From Cladochytrium replicatum (lineage: Eukaryota > Chytridiomycota > Chytridiomycetes > Cladochytriales > Cladochytriaceae), in assembly GCA_025526935.1 (NCBI GenBank), contig JAHLKD010000081.1, forward strand, positions 124,001 to 188,000: a stretch of 64,000 bases of DNA. The letters are read 5' to 3'. The translations under genes and the position numbers were made by a program. Of the stretch, positions 21,561-33,340 are shown piece after piece (the stretch's first letter is position 1; every line of letters begins with the position of its first letter). The notes under the pieces were generated by a model that saw nothing but the letters and a program-made list of their open reading frames with translations, searched no databases and was not told the origin of the DNA.

Positions 21561-22599
21561 AGTCCATACAAAACATAAAGCCATACTGACATATCAGCAA
21601 CAGCTAAATCCATCTATCTCATCAAATGCTTGTGCACGACGATTGATCAACAAAATATTTTGTTTCTTCATATTTCCAAGTCTTTAAATTCACAATCCCA
21701 CTGGGCCAACTGGCCTCTGGATTTGAGCTTCAGTCCTTCCTTAATTCCACCAAGACATTGTCGTCCTGGAAAATTTTAATTCGAGATCAGTCGATAGCTC
21801 ACGGAACAATAACAGAATAAACCCCCACATTGCCTGCTTTCAACTTTTGTTTTTATGGTGTTGATCGAGTCCTGACTCAAGAGGTAGATTATGATGGGAC
21901 TCTTTTTGTAATCCATTGATGAATTGCTCGTACCAGTCCCCACCGAGATGTAGGCAGTGTTTGTCAGGAAGTGAGATGCTGCAATAACAGTGAAGGATGG
22001 TGGGCCTCTATTTGAGCTTGGAGTAGTCCGGCAGTTCCAGCATCGGAATTCTGGCGGTACGAGATAGATGAGGCTACACGGTGAAACCGCACAATGTGCG
22101 GAGCAAGTCCAGTCATTTGTGTTTCAAAGAAATTTTCAGGGTCTTTGATTAGTGCGGTTGCAGTTCTATCAATTCAAGGAGCATATCGCTAATGTATCAA
22201 TTGCAATCTGCAATCAGACAGCTTGCTTCTTCTTTGAAGGCCGATGATTTGGAGCAGTGGGTGCTGGTAACGTGTGAGTTTCCAGTAGCTCTTGTGTGTA
22301 GAGTAGCGTGGTCACATGTCTATTGATTTAAGGTAGATTTGAGCAGAGTGCCGTGCCCATTTGACAATGCCCAGGTCGCTCGCCACCAATTGAGAACATC
22401 GATTAGTCCATTGCAGCGGTGGAATATCGACATTTTGAGCTGTGAGAAGTTCGATGTAAAGAAAATTCCTGCACTACCGTTGTTTACAATTGTAACTGCT
22501 GATCCATAAAGCTCCAAACTGGCAGGAAAACGTCGCCCCCCGTCTACTTGAAACAGCAACAGGCAAAACAGCCCCTTCAACACAACAAAACTACCACCC
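21561..22599. other. No recognised gene
   Basis: Low-complexity, AT-rich sequence. A minus-strand frame at 22320-22616 has no recognisable domain. The right end merges with the copia remnant. Confidence 0.4.
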
Positions 22600-24720
22600 C
22601 AGATCATCACCACCACTATTCACCACGTCCAAATTGAAGGGCAAGAAGATTAAACTGCAGAGTGATGGATCCAACTGGATTGGCTGGCACGCCAACATCC
22701 AGAAATCGCCATCACCCATTGTCTCAGCTCATTTTTGGACAAAAACAAAGTCATCCCTAGCATCAAGGATGATGGCACCATGGACTCAGCAAAAATAAAC
22801 TTCACCCGATAAAGACATTCTTTTTTGTTCACAAATGCAACTCGACTTCTGCTATTCATCCAGGAATCCTTGCCAACTGACACTATTGGAGCTCAGTGAG
22901 CCTAATAGTACCACCCTGGGCAAAATTCTGGAAGACCTCAAGACCACCCCAACTTGCAAATGTCGCTGCAACTGAAGTACGACGAAAATGGCAGAAACTT
23001 TGACTCTCCGATCATGTCAGCATCATTGCCTACAACTCCGCGATCTTGAAAAATGTCAGAAACTTCGTCTCTCCGATTATGTCGACATCATTGCCTACAA
23101 CTCCGCAATCTTGAAACTTTCCGGATTGAGTCAACCATCAATGCTTTCATCAGACACAGATGTTGATAGCATGTCGGACTATAGAAGTGGTCGAGCCGGT
23201 GTCGACTTGTCTCCTGAAAGTAAAATAACCTTCAAGTAACGGTCCTTGCTTCTACAGCAATCTGCAAGGCTCAGTCCGAACACTAGGAGCAAGCGAACCA
23301 ACCTACTGCGTCTGAAATATTCTTCAGGTCATTCAGTAGTTTTGTACTGGATGATCTGTGTCTGCAACATGTTTTTAGATTTTGGTCACGTGATTCTACT
23401 AAACAAAATTCTGAATAAATCAAAATAATTAAGAATCAATTTTAAATAAAAGAAAGAAAGTCCCATTCACCCAACTCTTTCCCCAAATCTCTCTTTATGC
23501 CACATTTGTGGCGCACACCATGACAGTTTTCTCGCTCCGGAAGCTACAGAGAATGTTATCCCTGTAGATGTCCTCCACGACCCACAAATTTGCCCAGCTG
23601 AACTTTCAGCTCATATGATTGCGATGACGGATCTCTATGGCCGCAAAATTGTACCACCAACCACAATACATGCTCGACTCGGGCATCAGAGCTCAGTTTC
23701 CATGAAACTCTTGATCTCACCCTCATCTTATTCGTCAATCTGACATCCCATCCTCCATTGCAGACATTGATAAAGAGATCTGTCAACCATGTGGACAAGA
23801 AAAATTTAGAAATGGAACACTTCAACAGTAAAGACCGACAATTTGGCGAGTACCAGACACCACATCAGTGCCGGCCAACGTCCTTCCTGTTTGACGCCAC
23901 CTGATGGTCAGCCTAAACACCTTCAACAACAACAACCTGCCCAAAAACGCCACCAACCTTGCAAACGAAACAATACTCCATCACCAACAACAAACACAAG
24001 TAGACCAGTCATATTAATAGCCCAAAACATCTTGTGAGCAACCTGAAAGTGACAATGACAAATGGGGACACCACTTTGGTAGTGTAAAACAGACCCTCTT
24101 GCACCACTGTGGTGGTGGATAATGCTGGTGCCACCGTGGGAGTGGGTAACTCCTCAAATGATGACAGTAGCCCTCAAACTAGTATGTAAGCAGCATCTTG
24201 ATGGAGTTGTGGAGTTGGGAAATCGTTCATTGGAAAATCCATGTGTCTTGCTTTCTGACAGTTGTTCGCTAGCTAGGTCCTTACTCTTTGTGGTTTATGT
24301 TTGGAAGTCCGGCATAGTGCTCAAACCTCCTACCAACAACGAGACCCTCTTCAGTAACATCACAGTCAGCTGTTCCCTTGTAGACGATGTATTTGCTTTT
24401 GCCATGTACAAAACCATCATGGCTACAGACAACACTTCAACAGATCTCGCGATCCTCAATGGACCAACTACTGTGTATGAAGACCAACGCTGGTTGTGTT
24501 TCTCAAATTAAAGCAGGTTACATTCGCACTGACCTTAACAAACATGTAGATTCAAAAGTCTCTGCCACTGCCCATCACGACGGTACCGATCTATGTGTCA
24601 TCAAAATTTTTTCTTCTGAGAACATGGCTGACTCACTCACCAAAACCCTTGGCCATATTCAGTATCAGTCTCCGACTTCTCACAGATATTCGTTCTATGA
24701 CATCCTTGTCCAAAGGGGGA
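22600..24720 (+). mobile_element. Ty1/copia retrotransposon remnant 1
   Basis: Copia-type blocks occur in the right order on the plus strand, broken by stops and shifts. A gag-start-like segment KLQSDGSNWIGWHANIQ lies near 22635. A zinc-knuckle-like CHICGAHHDSF is near 23505, and the gag-pre-integrase block IHARLGHQSS is near 23675, with a CxxC pair (CQPCGQEKF) near 23790. The RNase H end is clear: TDLAILNGPTTVYED (24440-24485), then GYIRTDLNKHVDSKVSATA (24525-24570) and SSENMADSLTKTLGHIQ (24612-24665). A one-base insertion shifts the frame inside the YEDN motif. Integrase and most of reverse transcriptase are missing. LTRs were not identified. Confidence 0.8.
22987..23116. repeat. 65-bp tandem duplication inside the copia remnant
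   Basis: Two adjacent copies starting at 22987 and 23052 share most positions (AATGGCAGAAACTTTG against AATGTCAGAAACTTCG, both ending in ATCTTGAAA). They are diverged by about ten substitutions, so the duplication is old. Confidence 0.75.
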
Positions 24721-24739
24721 GCCTCTATACGCTAAATAT

Positions 24740-25000
24740 CACGAGTTGGTTAACAACATTGATCAGTAGACATGTGCCCACGCTACTCTACACACAAGAG
24801 CTAATAGAAACTCACAGGGCATCGTTTCAACCTTGGAAATGGTGGATATCCAATGACCTTTCATTGACGTCGACTGAGTGGGCTATTGATATGGCGAGCT
24901 ATTGTGGACACCTTTCAGTTCAGGACTGGTGGAAAGCTGAAGTATACTGAACGAGACATGGGCAAAGCGAGTGCGAATGGCCACATTGAACGTTGTTGAC
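24740..25000 (+). pseudogene. Ankyrin-like repeat fragment fused to the copia 3' end
   Basis: The frame that encodes the copia RNase H continues without a stop into WAIDMASYCGHLSVQDWWKA (24880-24940), then after a frame change LKYTERDMGKASANGHIE (24940-24990). These are units of the same Trp-Trp ankyrin-like repeat seen at 31 kb. Only about one and a half units remain, so it is a fragment. Confidence 0.65.
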
Positions 25001-25666
25001 TTTTGGGGAAAATCCAATGGACTAAACCCAAAATGGACGGAGGAGAAAGGTCGATGAATGTGTCGAATAAGAACGATGAGCAGCAAGGGCTCCTGAGGAT
25101 CAGTGAGCAGGGAATTCGAACGGTCACCGGTACCGTGGAAAGTGAAGTCCTTGCATGGATGGAAAGACAGTGGCCCTGTCCAGACAAAGTAGTAGAGGAT
25201 TTGTCGTTGCACAGGTGCATTTTCTATGACCGAGGGCTAAGTTTATAAACATACCCATATTCAGTTCATCGAATAGACCCACTTTCAGCTCAGATGCAAT
25301 AAACTTGAAAATGCACGCTATTACTTCTTCACTTTGACACAACAACGGATCTCCAACGGCTTCCCCCAGTTTTCTAGTGCCCTGCGAACATGGTCCGAGT
25401 CCCATTTCGCTTGATCCCCACACTTCACCAGATCGAGCAATGCAACCTAGCCGGGCACAGAATGGCGCGTCGCGAAGCTAAAAACACGGAACAATGTCGC
25501 CTTTCGAGATGCTGTGATCCGGCAGCTAGGATGTTCAATCACGCACAACCCAGTCTTATGTCGAATGTTCGTAATCACTGAAATATTGATACAAACAGCT
25601 CTGGCACATAAAAAACAACATCATACATGTACACTCTTACAAAAAACACCAAACCCCTTCTTTTAT
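25001..25666. other. Intergenic
   Basis: Short frames on both strands without recognisable domains. The right part is the 3' flank of RAD23. Confidence 0.4.
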
Positions 25667-27142
25667 TCACTGCCAGTCGTCTTGCTGACCCTGATCAAAC
25701 AAGAAATTTGCTGCGAGCTCCTCGTTCTTGTCACACGAGAAGTAGGCCTCGATCGCCAGCGCCCTATCGAAACCCAACGCCGTCAACTGCATAAAAAATA
25801 ATCATCAGTCTAATCCAAACAATATGTGCCCTCTTTCGTTTCTCACCCGCTGAATCGCAGCGTCTTCCTCCGGCGTAATCGTAATAACCTGCCCAGGACC
25901 CTCCCCTTCGTCTCCCTCAACCCCCTCAGCGAGCGCCTGCAAGAAAGCGTCGGGGTTCTGGTTGATCAGCTCCAACAGCTGCGGGTTGCGTTCCCCGATA
26001 GTCTGCAGCATCGGCTGGAGCAGCTGCGGCTGCGCCGCGATGAGCTGGCGCATCTGCTGGAACTGCGGCGAGTTGAGGTGCTGGATCAGCTCGTTCATGC
26101 CGGGTCCGCCCGCGGCGCCTGTAGCGACTGGAGCACCGCGCGCACCACCACGGTTGCCCTGCGTGGCGGCGGCTTGCTCAAAGAGGTTCACGTAGCCTTC
26201 GCCGCCTGCTGGTGCAGCCGCAGACGGGGTCTGAGCCTGTGGGGTCTGAGCCTGAGCGGGTGAGGCGGCAGGTGCAGGAGCAGTCTCTCGAGCAAGACCA
26301 TCAGGAATTCCCTAGATTAACAATCAAAAGCCGGATACACGAATAATAATTCAATTCAGCGTACGGTGATGAGGTACTCTGCAGCACGGTCGGGGTTGTT
26401 GAATGCAGCGCGCATGGCACGGACAACCTCTGTTCGCTCGTAACCCATCTCCATCAATCCAGTCACCGCTGCCTCGTATGCGGTACCTGTAACTAATCGA
26501 AAAATGTCAAAGATGTTCCCTCGATTTCATTTCGATGACGTACCGAGACCAGAGCTGTCGAAGGTAGCAGCAGCTGCAGGTGCGGCGGCAGGTGCAGGAG
26601 TGGCGGCTACGGCGGGAGCAACTACTGGAGCCGGAACGGGAGCCGGAGCGGGAGCAGGAGCAGCAGCCGGAGCAGATGTAGTTGCGGTAGCAGGTGCAGC
26701 GGGTGTGGCGGGCCTGGTAGATGCCGAGGAGGATGCGGATGAAGCAGCTGTTTTTGGCTGTCGACGAGTTTGTGATTATTTTCAACCCCACGGCATTAAC
26801 AACTATTCAAACCTTGGTGACCATCACAACCAAGAAGTCCTTCTCAGTGATCCCATACTCCTGAAGCTCCTGTGTATCCACTAGCTTTTTTCCTAAAGTG
26901 ATTAATCAGTTACAGGTACCCCAAGACATATTAATAGCATAAACCTGAATGAATCAAAACCTGAGACTCGACAGTGCAGTTCAAGTGGGAGGCAATCCTC
27001 TCTTTTACGGCGAGAACCTGAACGACACAAAACAAGTCAGCAGATTGTCAACGACACAACCCGTTGAGTTGACCACCTTTTCTGTTGGTTCCGCCTCGAT
27101 GTGGAACATGGTCTGTTGGAGGGTCTTGATCGTAAGCTTCAT
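25667..27142 (-). CDS. RAD23: RAD23 nucleotide excision repair / ubiquitin shuttle protein
   Basis: Seven exons: 27142-27077, 27017-26945, 26892-26813, 26757-26544, 26486-26365, 26311-25847, 25786-25667 (1140 nt, 379 residues). The order is canonical. An N-terminal ubiquitin-like domain ([31 protein letters not shown]) is followed by an Ala/Pro linker and UBA1 ([20 protein letters not shown]). The XPC-binding domain comes next ([36 protein letters not shown]), and then UBA2 ([20 protein letters not shown]). The protein ends [14 protein letters not shown]23 carries polyubiquitinated proteins to the proteasome through its UBL and stabilises the XPC/Rad4 damage sensor. RPN2, another proteasome partner, is encoded 13 kb away. 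Confidence 0.95.
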
Positions 27143-28443
27143 TGTGTATTCTGTACGAGAGGAAAGGAATGAGAAATTGAAACATGAAAATATCAGCAAG
27201 GAGAGGATCTTTCAAAAACGCGCAAGTTTCCAGCTATGATTCCCCCCTAGGTTTCCGATGCAGCGAATGTTTTTAGACGGATTTCTCATGCTGCAGACAG
27301 AGTTCTTGGGATCTCGCAACGTGGCCCAGCATGAGCCAACGACCGCAAGAATGCACGGCACATGATAGCCAAGCGACGCGAACCGCTCGGTAGCAAGGAG
27401 TGATAACACCACGACGGTAATACCGTCTATGAGCCAGAGTTCATCGTACGTACGTTCAGGTGTGACGAATAGAATACGATCCAAGAAAGGCTTACGAATG
27501 CTGCTGGCTGTGGCAGTGCACAGATCCAAATCTGGAAATCAATTGACCTATGTATTATTGATGATTACAGCAGTATTGTTGATGATGGGTGGTAATGGTG
27601 CAGCGAGGTCTGTAGGAAGCATATAGACCATGGCAATCACAGCAATAGGATGGCCACGGTGAGTAAGCATCCACTCACGTCATGGTGTTTATCTTGTCGT
27701 GCATAAAAATTGGACCTTCTCACGGAAGACAGAGACGGAACAGAGTGTTGACGACGAAACAATCATAAAAAACAAGAAAACTAAAACAGTGATGGTCGTA
27801 TCACTACCGCCCCTTCAATGAAAGCACTGACCGGAGGATGGCTTCTGTGAAGTGATTGAGCATCCGACCATCAAAATGAAACAGAAAATAAACGGAATTG
27901 TGTGGGATGCAACAAGAGTAAGCCTCATTGAGTTTCAGCGTGTCCTCCACTGGTGAAGGCCAAACCACCGTAATCGCAATGACTGTAAAACCAATGACGA
28001 ACCAGCACGCACTCGCGTCCCCACAGAGATCTCAGAGACAAAGGCCAAAGCCAAGAACGACCGATGCGTGAAGCAGGAGATTTTAACCTCTCCGGCGCAC
28101 CAGATCCAACCCGACAAAAACCGAGTAAAACGCCAACGAGGTCACAGGTGAAGAGCTAAGAAAACACCAGGAGCGACTGTGATGCTTCCGCAAGCGCGGC
28201 CCGCACTTTCTGCGGCACTGAGCACGTCCGAGGACTTTACCCAAGCTGAGCAAGAGCTGAGAATGCGAGACGCATATCTGCCGTTAGTGAAGCTTCGTGT
28301 CCGATTCTTTCCGGTATCCCCGTGGAAGGAAAAACTGGCTGGGTGGGGTTCTTTTTGTAAAGTAAGGTGTGGCTTAATGGCTGGATTTGAAAGGTTGGAG
28401 ATCACAATTTTTACATTGGAAAAAAAATTGATATAGCTGTGAT
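27143..28443. other. Upstream region of RAD23, unrecognised frames
   Basis: On the minus strand 27230-27700 encodes hydrophobic segments (ITVVVLSLLATERF, YHVPCILAVVGSCWATL and HPIAVIAMVYMLP) that look like remains of a membrane protein, but stops interrupt them. A plus-strand frame at 28179-28436 and a minus-strand frame at 27935-28117 show no recognisable domain. No gene is supported. Confidence 0.35.
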
Positions 28444-29806
28444 TTACCAGTGCGTCTGTAATGAATAGTGGTATTGAATGTTGAACTGGTCAAAGTATGG
28501 CTCGGTAGGCGGGTTGGTGTACAAAAACGGAGGGGTCCACATTTTCCTGATCAGCATCCAAAGTGACATTTTAAACACTCTCTCATTCGAAAAATAAAAT
28601 TATTTTTTAACTGCTTTCTAAGTTTCGCCTGAAAAGATTAAGTATCGCCTTTCAAAAAGTAAGAGAATCGTGATCCATGATATTTTTTTACCAACCTCAT
28701 TCTCCCGGCGTTGTTGCTCCTGACCACGAAGTACGTCTGCCTTCTGCTCCAGCGTCATGACTTTGAACCAGTCCCCTCACTCTATGGTGCAAAGATTAAG
28801 TATATCGGCGGGATGGGATGTGAAGATGTCGGTGTTTACTAGTGTCCCCCGTCAATATTGAAGGCGTCGGGTGTGTCTCAGTCAAGAAAGGTCCCGCTAG
28901 ATGCCGATCAATCTCCTGGAGACTCATTTCCTGTTCCATAGCACGATCATGGGCTTCCTTCAACCTCCTCCAGTCAGCCTATATTGATGAGTAACGAAAG
29001 AAGTTTGAACAATGGTAGTCATACCAACTTGCGGTTGATGTGATTATCATTCTCCGCGATCTGTCTCCTCGCATCGTCCACCTCCTTCTGCACACGACGT
29101 TTGCAGCACCGACCACTAAAAATTTTACCCATATCAACCATCCGTTACTTTTTTGTCAAGTTACTCTTCACCACACAAGTCTGCTCCGCGTTCTCCTGCC
29201 GCTTCTTCTCCGTCATGCCTCGGGTCCCCTGCAACGCCCAAGCGCGGATTTGCTGCCTCTACCTCGCGATCCCGTCGCTCGAGCTCAGGTCCTCACCCTC
29301 GAAAATCTCCCAATCCCCGACCCGGGCAGGGAGGTCTTCCTTTTTGAGTCGGGATCGTACAGATCAAAGTCGCGGCGTTGCCAGGGGTTCCCTGTTGTGC
29401 TGCGCGGAAGTCGTTGGCGGCTCGGTCGGTGCACCGGCGGGACTCGGCCGTTTCGTTGTCGAGGTTCTGAAGAAAACTGTTGGTTACCGTCACGGTCTTG
29501 TCTGATTTGGAGGAAGATCAGAAAGGGAGGAAAGGAGGGATCTGCGGAGTAATGGCTTACCAAAGGCATACTCCAGCTCCCGTTCAATGCGCTGGAGCTC
29601 GTTTTGACCGCAATCTGATGCTCTAGAGTAGGTACATCGATCTGTGTGCAGTGTTTAAATATTGAATAAGGTGGTCGTGGGTCCATCGTGTTACCCGGTA
29701 ATCCTGACTTTAGAGTCGAATATGGAGTTTTTCAATCCTCATCGAGCTTGCGTCGCCTACTTGAAGCGTTCTCGAAGCTCTCCGAGGCAATATCGACTTT
29801 GTACAT
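28444..29806 (-). pseudogene. RIB43A/RIBC2-like flagellar microtubule protein, frame-broken
   Basis: The minus strand follows RIBC2 from end to end. The start (about 29806) gives MYKVDIASESFENASSRRRK, then IFDSKVRITG joins across an intron to IDVPTLEHQIAVKT (29640-29600). Next come NELQRIERELEYAF, an intron, TNSFLQNLDNETAESRRCTD, NDFRAAQQ, RRDFDLYDPDSK, EDLPARVGDWEIFEGEDLS, RQQIRAWALQGT, IDRHLAGPFLTETHPTPSI, KVMTLEQKADVLRGQEQQ, and finally LYTNPPTEPYFDQFNIQYH before a stop at 28444. At least four frame shifts and an in-frame TAG separate these blocks, and about 45 residues before the C-terminal signature are missing. RIB43A proteins are inner-lumen components of ciliary doublet microtubules. 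It is either a pseudogene or a locus with dense sequence errors. Confidence 0.85.
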
Positions 29807-30049
29807 AACTTGGATAGGCGCAAGGGGGGTTGATTGGTATCCGATCAACAAATTGAGCACAGTTGAGGGATGTAGTGGGGGATCTTTATATTTTCAACAA
29901 AGAAATAACAAGCACGTTTTGTTCAACGAAGGAACAACAAGGGTGGATATCTCGGTTATCGTTCGAAAATCCACAATTGCGACATTCGAAAAAACATTCC
30001 TATTGTCCATCCGTCGATCATTCGTCAAGCTGGAAGCGTCACGTTTCCT

Positions 30050-30250
30050 CTATTTCAACGTTGCCCTCCATGCGTCGTGTTCAGCTTCGATTTCCTGGTG
30101 GACCTTGTCGATGTAGATTTTGTACTTTTTGAAGGCGGGTTCGTGCATGCCGTACCACCAGTATCCGCCCAACAAAGAGCCGACGGTGATGGAGCCGACG
30201 AGATCGCGGTAGATGCGGTTGCGGAAGCGGCCGACGATAGGAGCAACCAT
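30050..30250 (-). CDS. COX9: Cytochrome c oxidase subunit VIIa (Cox9-like)
   Basis: A 66-residue single-exon frame. The start MVAPIVGRFRNRIYRDL, then a single transmembrane helix with the GGYWWYG motif, then a short charged tail, match fungal Cox9/subunit VIIa in length and layout. It is a small inner-membrane subunit needed for assembly of complex IV. The tail (YIDKVHQEIEAEHDAW) is a few residues longer than in yeast. It lies about 245 bp upstream of the RIBC2 relic start, same strand. Confidence 0.85.
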   Translation of the reverse strand: MVAPIVGRFRNRIYRDLVGSITVGSLLGGYWWYGMHEPAFKKYKIYIDKVHQEIEAEHDAWRATLK

Positions 30251-30985
30251 GACGATTATCTGATTGAAATTGGGAAAGCACCAGTTAGAGAGATAAGAAA
30301 AAGGTAAAAGTGATGCTCAGTGTACACCGAGAGCAGGGCAGATACCCCAAGACACAACCACAAGCAGCTCGCTCTCTCGCTCTGGGCGTTCAGTTACCAA
30401 AGTTGAGTCAGGAAACCAATCCGGTGGCGGTGCATGTTGAAAGGAAACAATGTTAGTACTAATAACAATATTACGATAAATATGATAATTATGGAATCAT
30501 CACTTCCAACGGCACTACAAGCTAACCAGTCGCAGCATTGGACGGTGAGCGGAATTTAATGTGTGTGCACTATACATCGCCGTTCATTGCGTGGTTGATA
30601 AACTCATCGAAATGGGCTGTCACTCATAATTAGCATTTCTTTATCTTAATATTGTTATTGCTGGAAGGCTCACATTTACACGGTTTGCCGCGGAGGTGGA
30701 TGATGATTTTGTTGATCTGACTGTATGGAACAATCCAAGCTTCGCTGCAGGTGATCATGTCGTTTCTTTCGTTGCGCAGATGACTTGCTGAGGTGGGTTG
30801 AAATTTTAAATGTCTTTTGATCTGCAGCAAAAACAAAGTTTGTGTTTCTGATCTCAGGCATTTATATTTTGTCGCTGTGTCGCATGGCCAGCTCCACTAT
30901 CTCCAGAATCAGGTTTCCTTTGTTCTCACACAGCTGCAGATCAACAACATACTCAAGCAACATGCGAACTACCATCTTCGAAATC
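30251..30985. other. Intergenic
   Basis: Upstream flank of COX9 and AT-rich sequence. Short frames at 30630-30860 show no domain. Confidence 0.4.
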
Positions 30986-31744
30986 TTCTTCAGGGTAACC
31001 TACAAATCTGCCCAAAACTTTCCTCCAATGTTCAAGTGGAGGAAATCCAGGGCTCGAATTGAAGTATGGTCCAGCGAAGGTGATCGACTGGGCGAGCGAG
31101 ATGGGGCATGTGGACATACTCGACTGGTGGTTTGCGAGTGGATTGAAGGTTGAGTACAGCGAAGCGGGCATCGACGATGCATGCAGATACGGACAAGTCA
31201 ACGTTCCAAGTGGAGGAAAGCCAGTGTGGGCGAGCTCAAGAACAGCGACGGAGCGATGAACAACGCAAACAAGTATAACCATCCTGAGGTCCTCGAGTGG
31301 TGGAAATCAAGTGGACTTTCGAGTTGAGGTTCTCGAACCGTGCGATCAACTATGAACTATGCCCAGTGTCAGTGGACGAATCACTGCTGCGGATTGGTGG
31401 ATGTCCCGTGGGCTCAAGTTGAGGTATACATTTAACGCGATCGACGACGGCAGTGGATATGAGAACGTGGAAGTGCTCGAATGGTGGATATCAAGTGGAC
31501 TTGAACTGAAGTACTCCGAGAGGGCCACCGAAGCCGCCAGTTCAAACGGATACATGAAAGTCCTTGGCTGGTGGATATCACGCGGACTTCCGCTGAAGTA
31601 CTCCTTTGCTGCGATTGATTCGGCGAGCAGGATGGCCAAATCGAAGTGTTGGACTGGTGGAAAGCCAGCGGGCTGGAGCGGAAATGGAGTGACGACGTGT
31701 GTGACTGGACACTTAATCTGAGTATTGATAATCCAGCGAAGTAA
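30986..31744 (+). pseudogene. Ankyrin-like repeat protein, frame-broken
   Basis: About six units of a roughly 33-residue repeat occur: VIDWASEMGHVDILDWWFAS, SEAGIDDACRYGQVNV, AMNNANKYNHPEVLEWW, AIDDGSGYENVEVLEWWISS, ATEAASSNGYMKVLGWWISR and the last unit GQIEVLDWWKASGLERKW, ending in a stop at 31742-31744. Each unit keeps the ankyrin helix-turn-helix spacing and a Trp-Trp pair. At least three frame shifts interrupt the run (near 31205, 31330 and 31630), so no continuous product is made. The N-terminal part, often F-box-like in such proteins, was not recognised. Confidence 0.8.
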
Positions 31745-31746
31745 TT

Positions 31747-33340
31747 AAGCCACAAAGCACTTCTCTTCATTCTCAAACTGCGTTTAAAGGAATTTGACAT
31801 CCAGAAACACCAGTCACGTGTAAGCGTGTTTACTTCTGACGGAAACGACGAAGATGATGATATTGGAGTTTTAACAGGTTTGGAGTTTGTAACCCATAGT
31901 GGCTTCAAAATCTTCAGCGCATAAAGTCCATCCACTAAGAAATAACTTCTTCCGTCTCCACTACTTCTATTTTCAGTATCCACTTTGCTTTGTGATCACT
32001 TCCAATGGTAAAAGATGAATTCAAAATCATCCTTAAAAACACTACATCGAGATGGATCCGGTGTGAAGAGTAGAATTTCATCGACATGAACTGTCGTATG
32101 TTCTCTTACTCCGTGTTTACCAGGAATCTTTCGCCAGAAATGACAGACATCTGACAAGTTTCTTAAAAAAACCATAGTTGTGTACTTTTCCCATAAAGAT
32201 ATCCATTCTGGGGGCAGCTTGATGCAAACCATACAAGCTCTTGATCAGTTTACAAACAATCTCTTGAAGTTGCTTGTTAAACTTCTCGAACCCATGGGGC
32301 ATCTCAAGATAGTTTGTTTTGCAAAGCGCTCCATTAAGGAAAGCTCCTTTGCCATCATCCTGAAGTATGTAAAACATAGCTATCGTTGATAATGCGATAA
32401 GCATTCGAAGTAGTCTTCGTGACTGGAGAATAGACCTCATTGAGGTCCTCACCTTCGAAATGAGAAAACGCTCTTGCAACCCATCTAGCTTTGAATCAAA
32501 TAATGTTTCCACTTTTGTCAAGCTTATAATCAAATACCATTTCCCTGATAGGAGATTCTTCCCTTCCAGTAAGATGGATTCTTCCCATGTGTTAGTTTGT
32601 GCAAGTTGATATTTCTCTTCACACATTGCGGTCAGCCAGTATCCTACTTCATCAGGTCGCGACATGCTTCCTTTAAAGTCATTGAAACTGTTCTGTATTG
32701 CCCGGATGGAATAAGTGTTGAGGAGTCGCTGATTCTTTTCTTCAAGTGCCACGGTAAAGCAGGTTTGCTTCGTTTATGGCTTCGAACTTTTGAATTGCCA
32801 TTAAAATTGCGTTTTGCTTTCCGTCCCCGTTCCCTAAGCATATAGTGCTCACGTTCAAGAAGAATCAAAGGTTGTCCAGCAGGTGGAACATAATACTCAA
32901 TAGGAGGTTGGTCCTGCTGAAGAGGCTCGAGATAGCGAGTTGATGGCAATTTCTTCGTTGCTATCCAATTCATACCTCAGTGTGTCTCTTCCCGTACTGT
33001 AGCCTGCACATTCGTGTACTGTCATACATGAAGGGTTGCTTGAACCTTCCTGTGCTGGGATAGAAGAACAAATTCAATAGTATTCCCTTTGAGTGTTGCT
33101 GGAGTCGGACTTAGAGTCATCGTACATGTCAATGTCGGTGTTGTGTAACCCAGAAGCGTCACTCGTATCGTGTCCGGATTCTATATCCAACAAATTGTTG
33201 AGTGAATGCACAATCCTACTGATTCGTGAAGTCTCACCATCCGAAGATACGTTTCTCGCCTTACGAGCGTGTCCAAGTGATTCATCATTGGCGGAGTCCA
33301 TCTCGTACATGTCTTTGGATGCAAGGAGATAGTTCAAATC
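31747..33340 (-). mobile_element. Ty1/copia retrotransposon remnant 2
   Basis: A minus-strand reverse transcriptase (RVT_2) is clear: WLTAMCEEKYQLAQTNTWEE, GKWYLIISL, ALSTIAMFYILQDDGKGAFL and LIKSLYGLHQAAPR (32650-32180). Upstream is the charged linker normally found between integrase and RT (33337-32700). Downstream is a connection-like block, ILKPLWVTNSKPVKTPIS (31915-31850). Integrase, protease and RNase H are not recognised and the frame is broken repeatedly. In the catalytic box the usual Asp-Val-x-x-Ala-Phe-Leu reads DDGKGAFL. The element is inactive. Confidence 0.8.

Noticed and set aside
26504-26884. 126-residue Ala/Gly-rich plus-strand frame
   Set aside because: Antisense of the Ala/Pro linker of RAD23.
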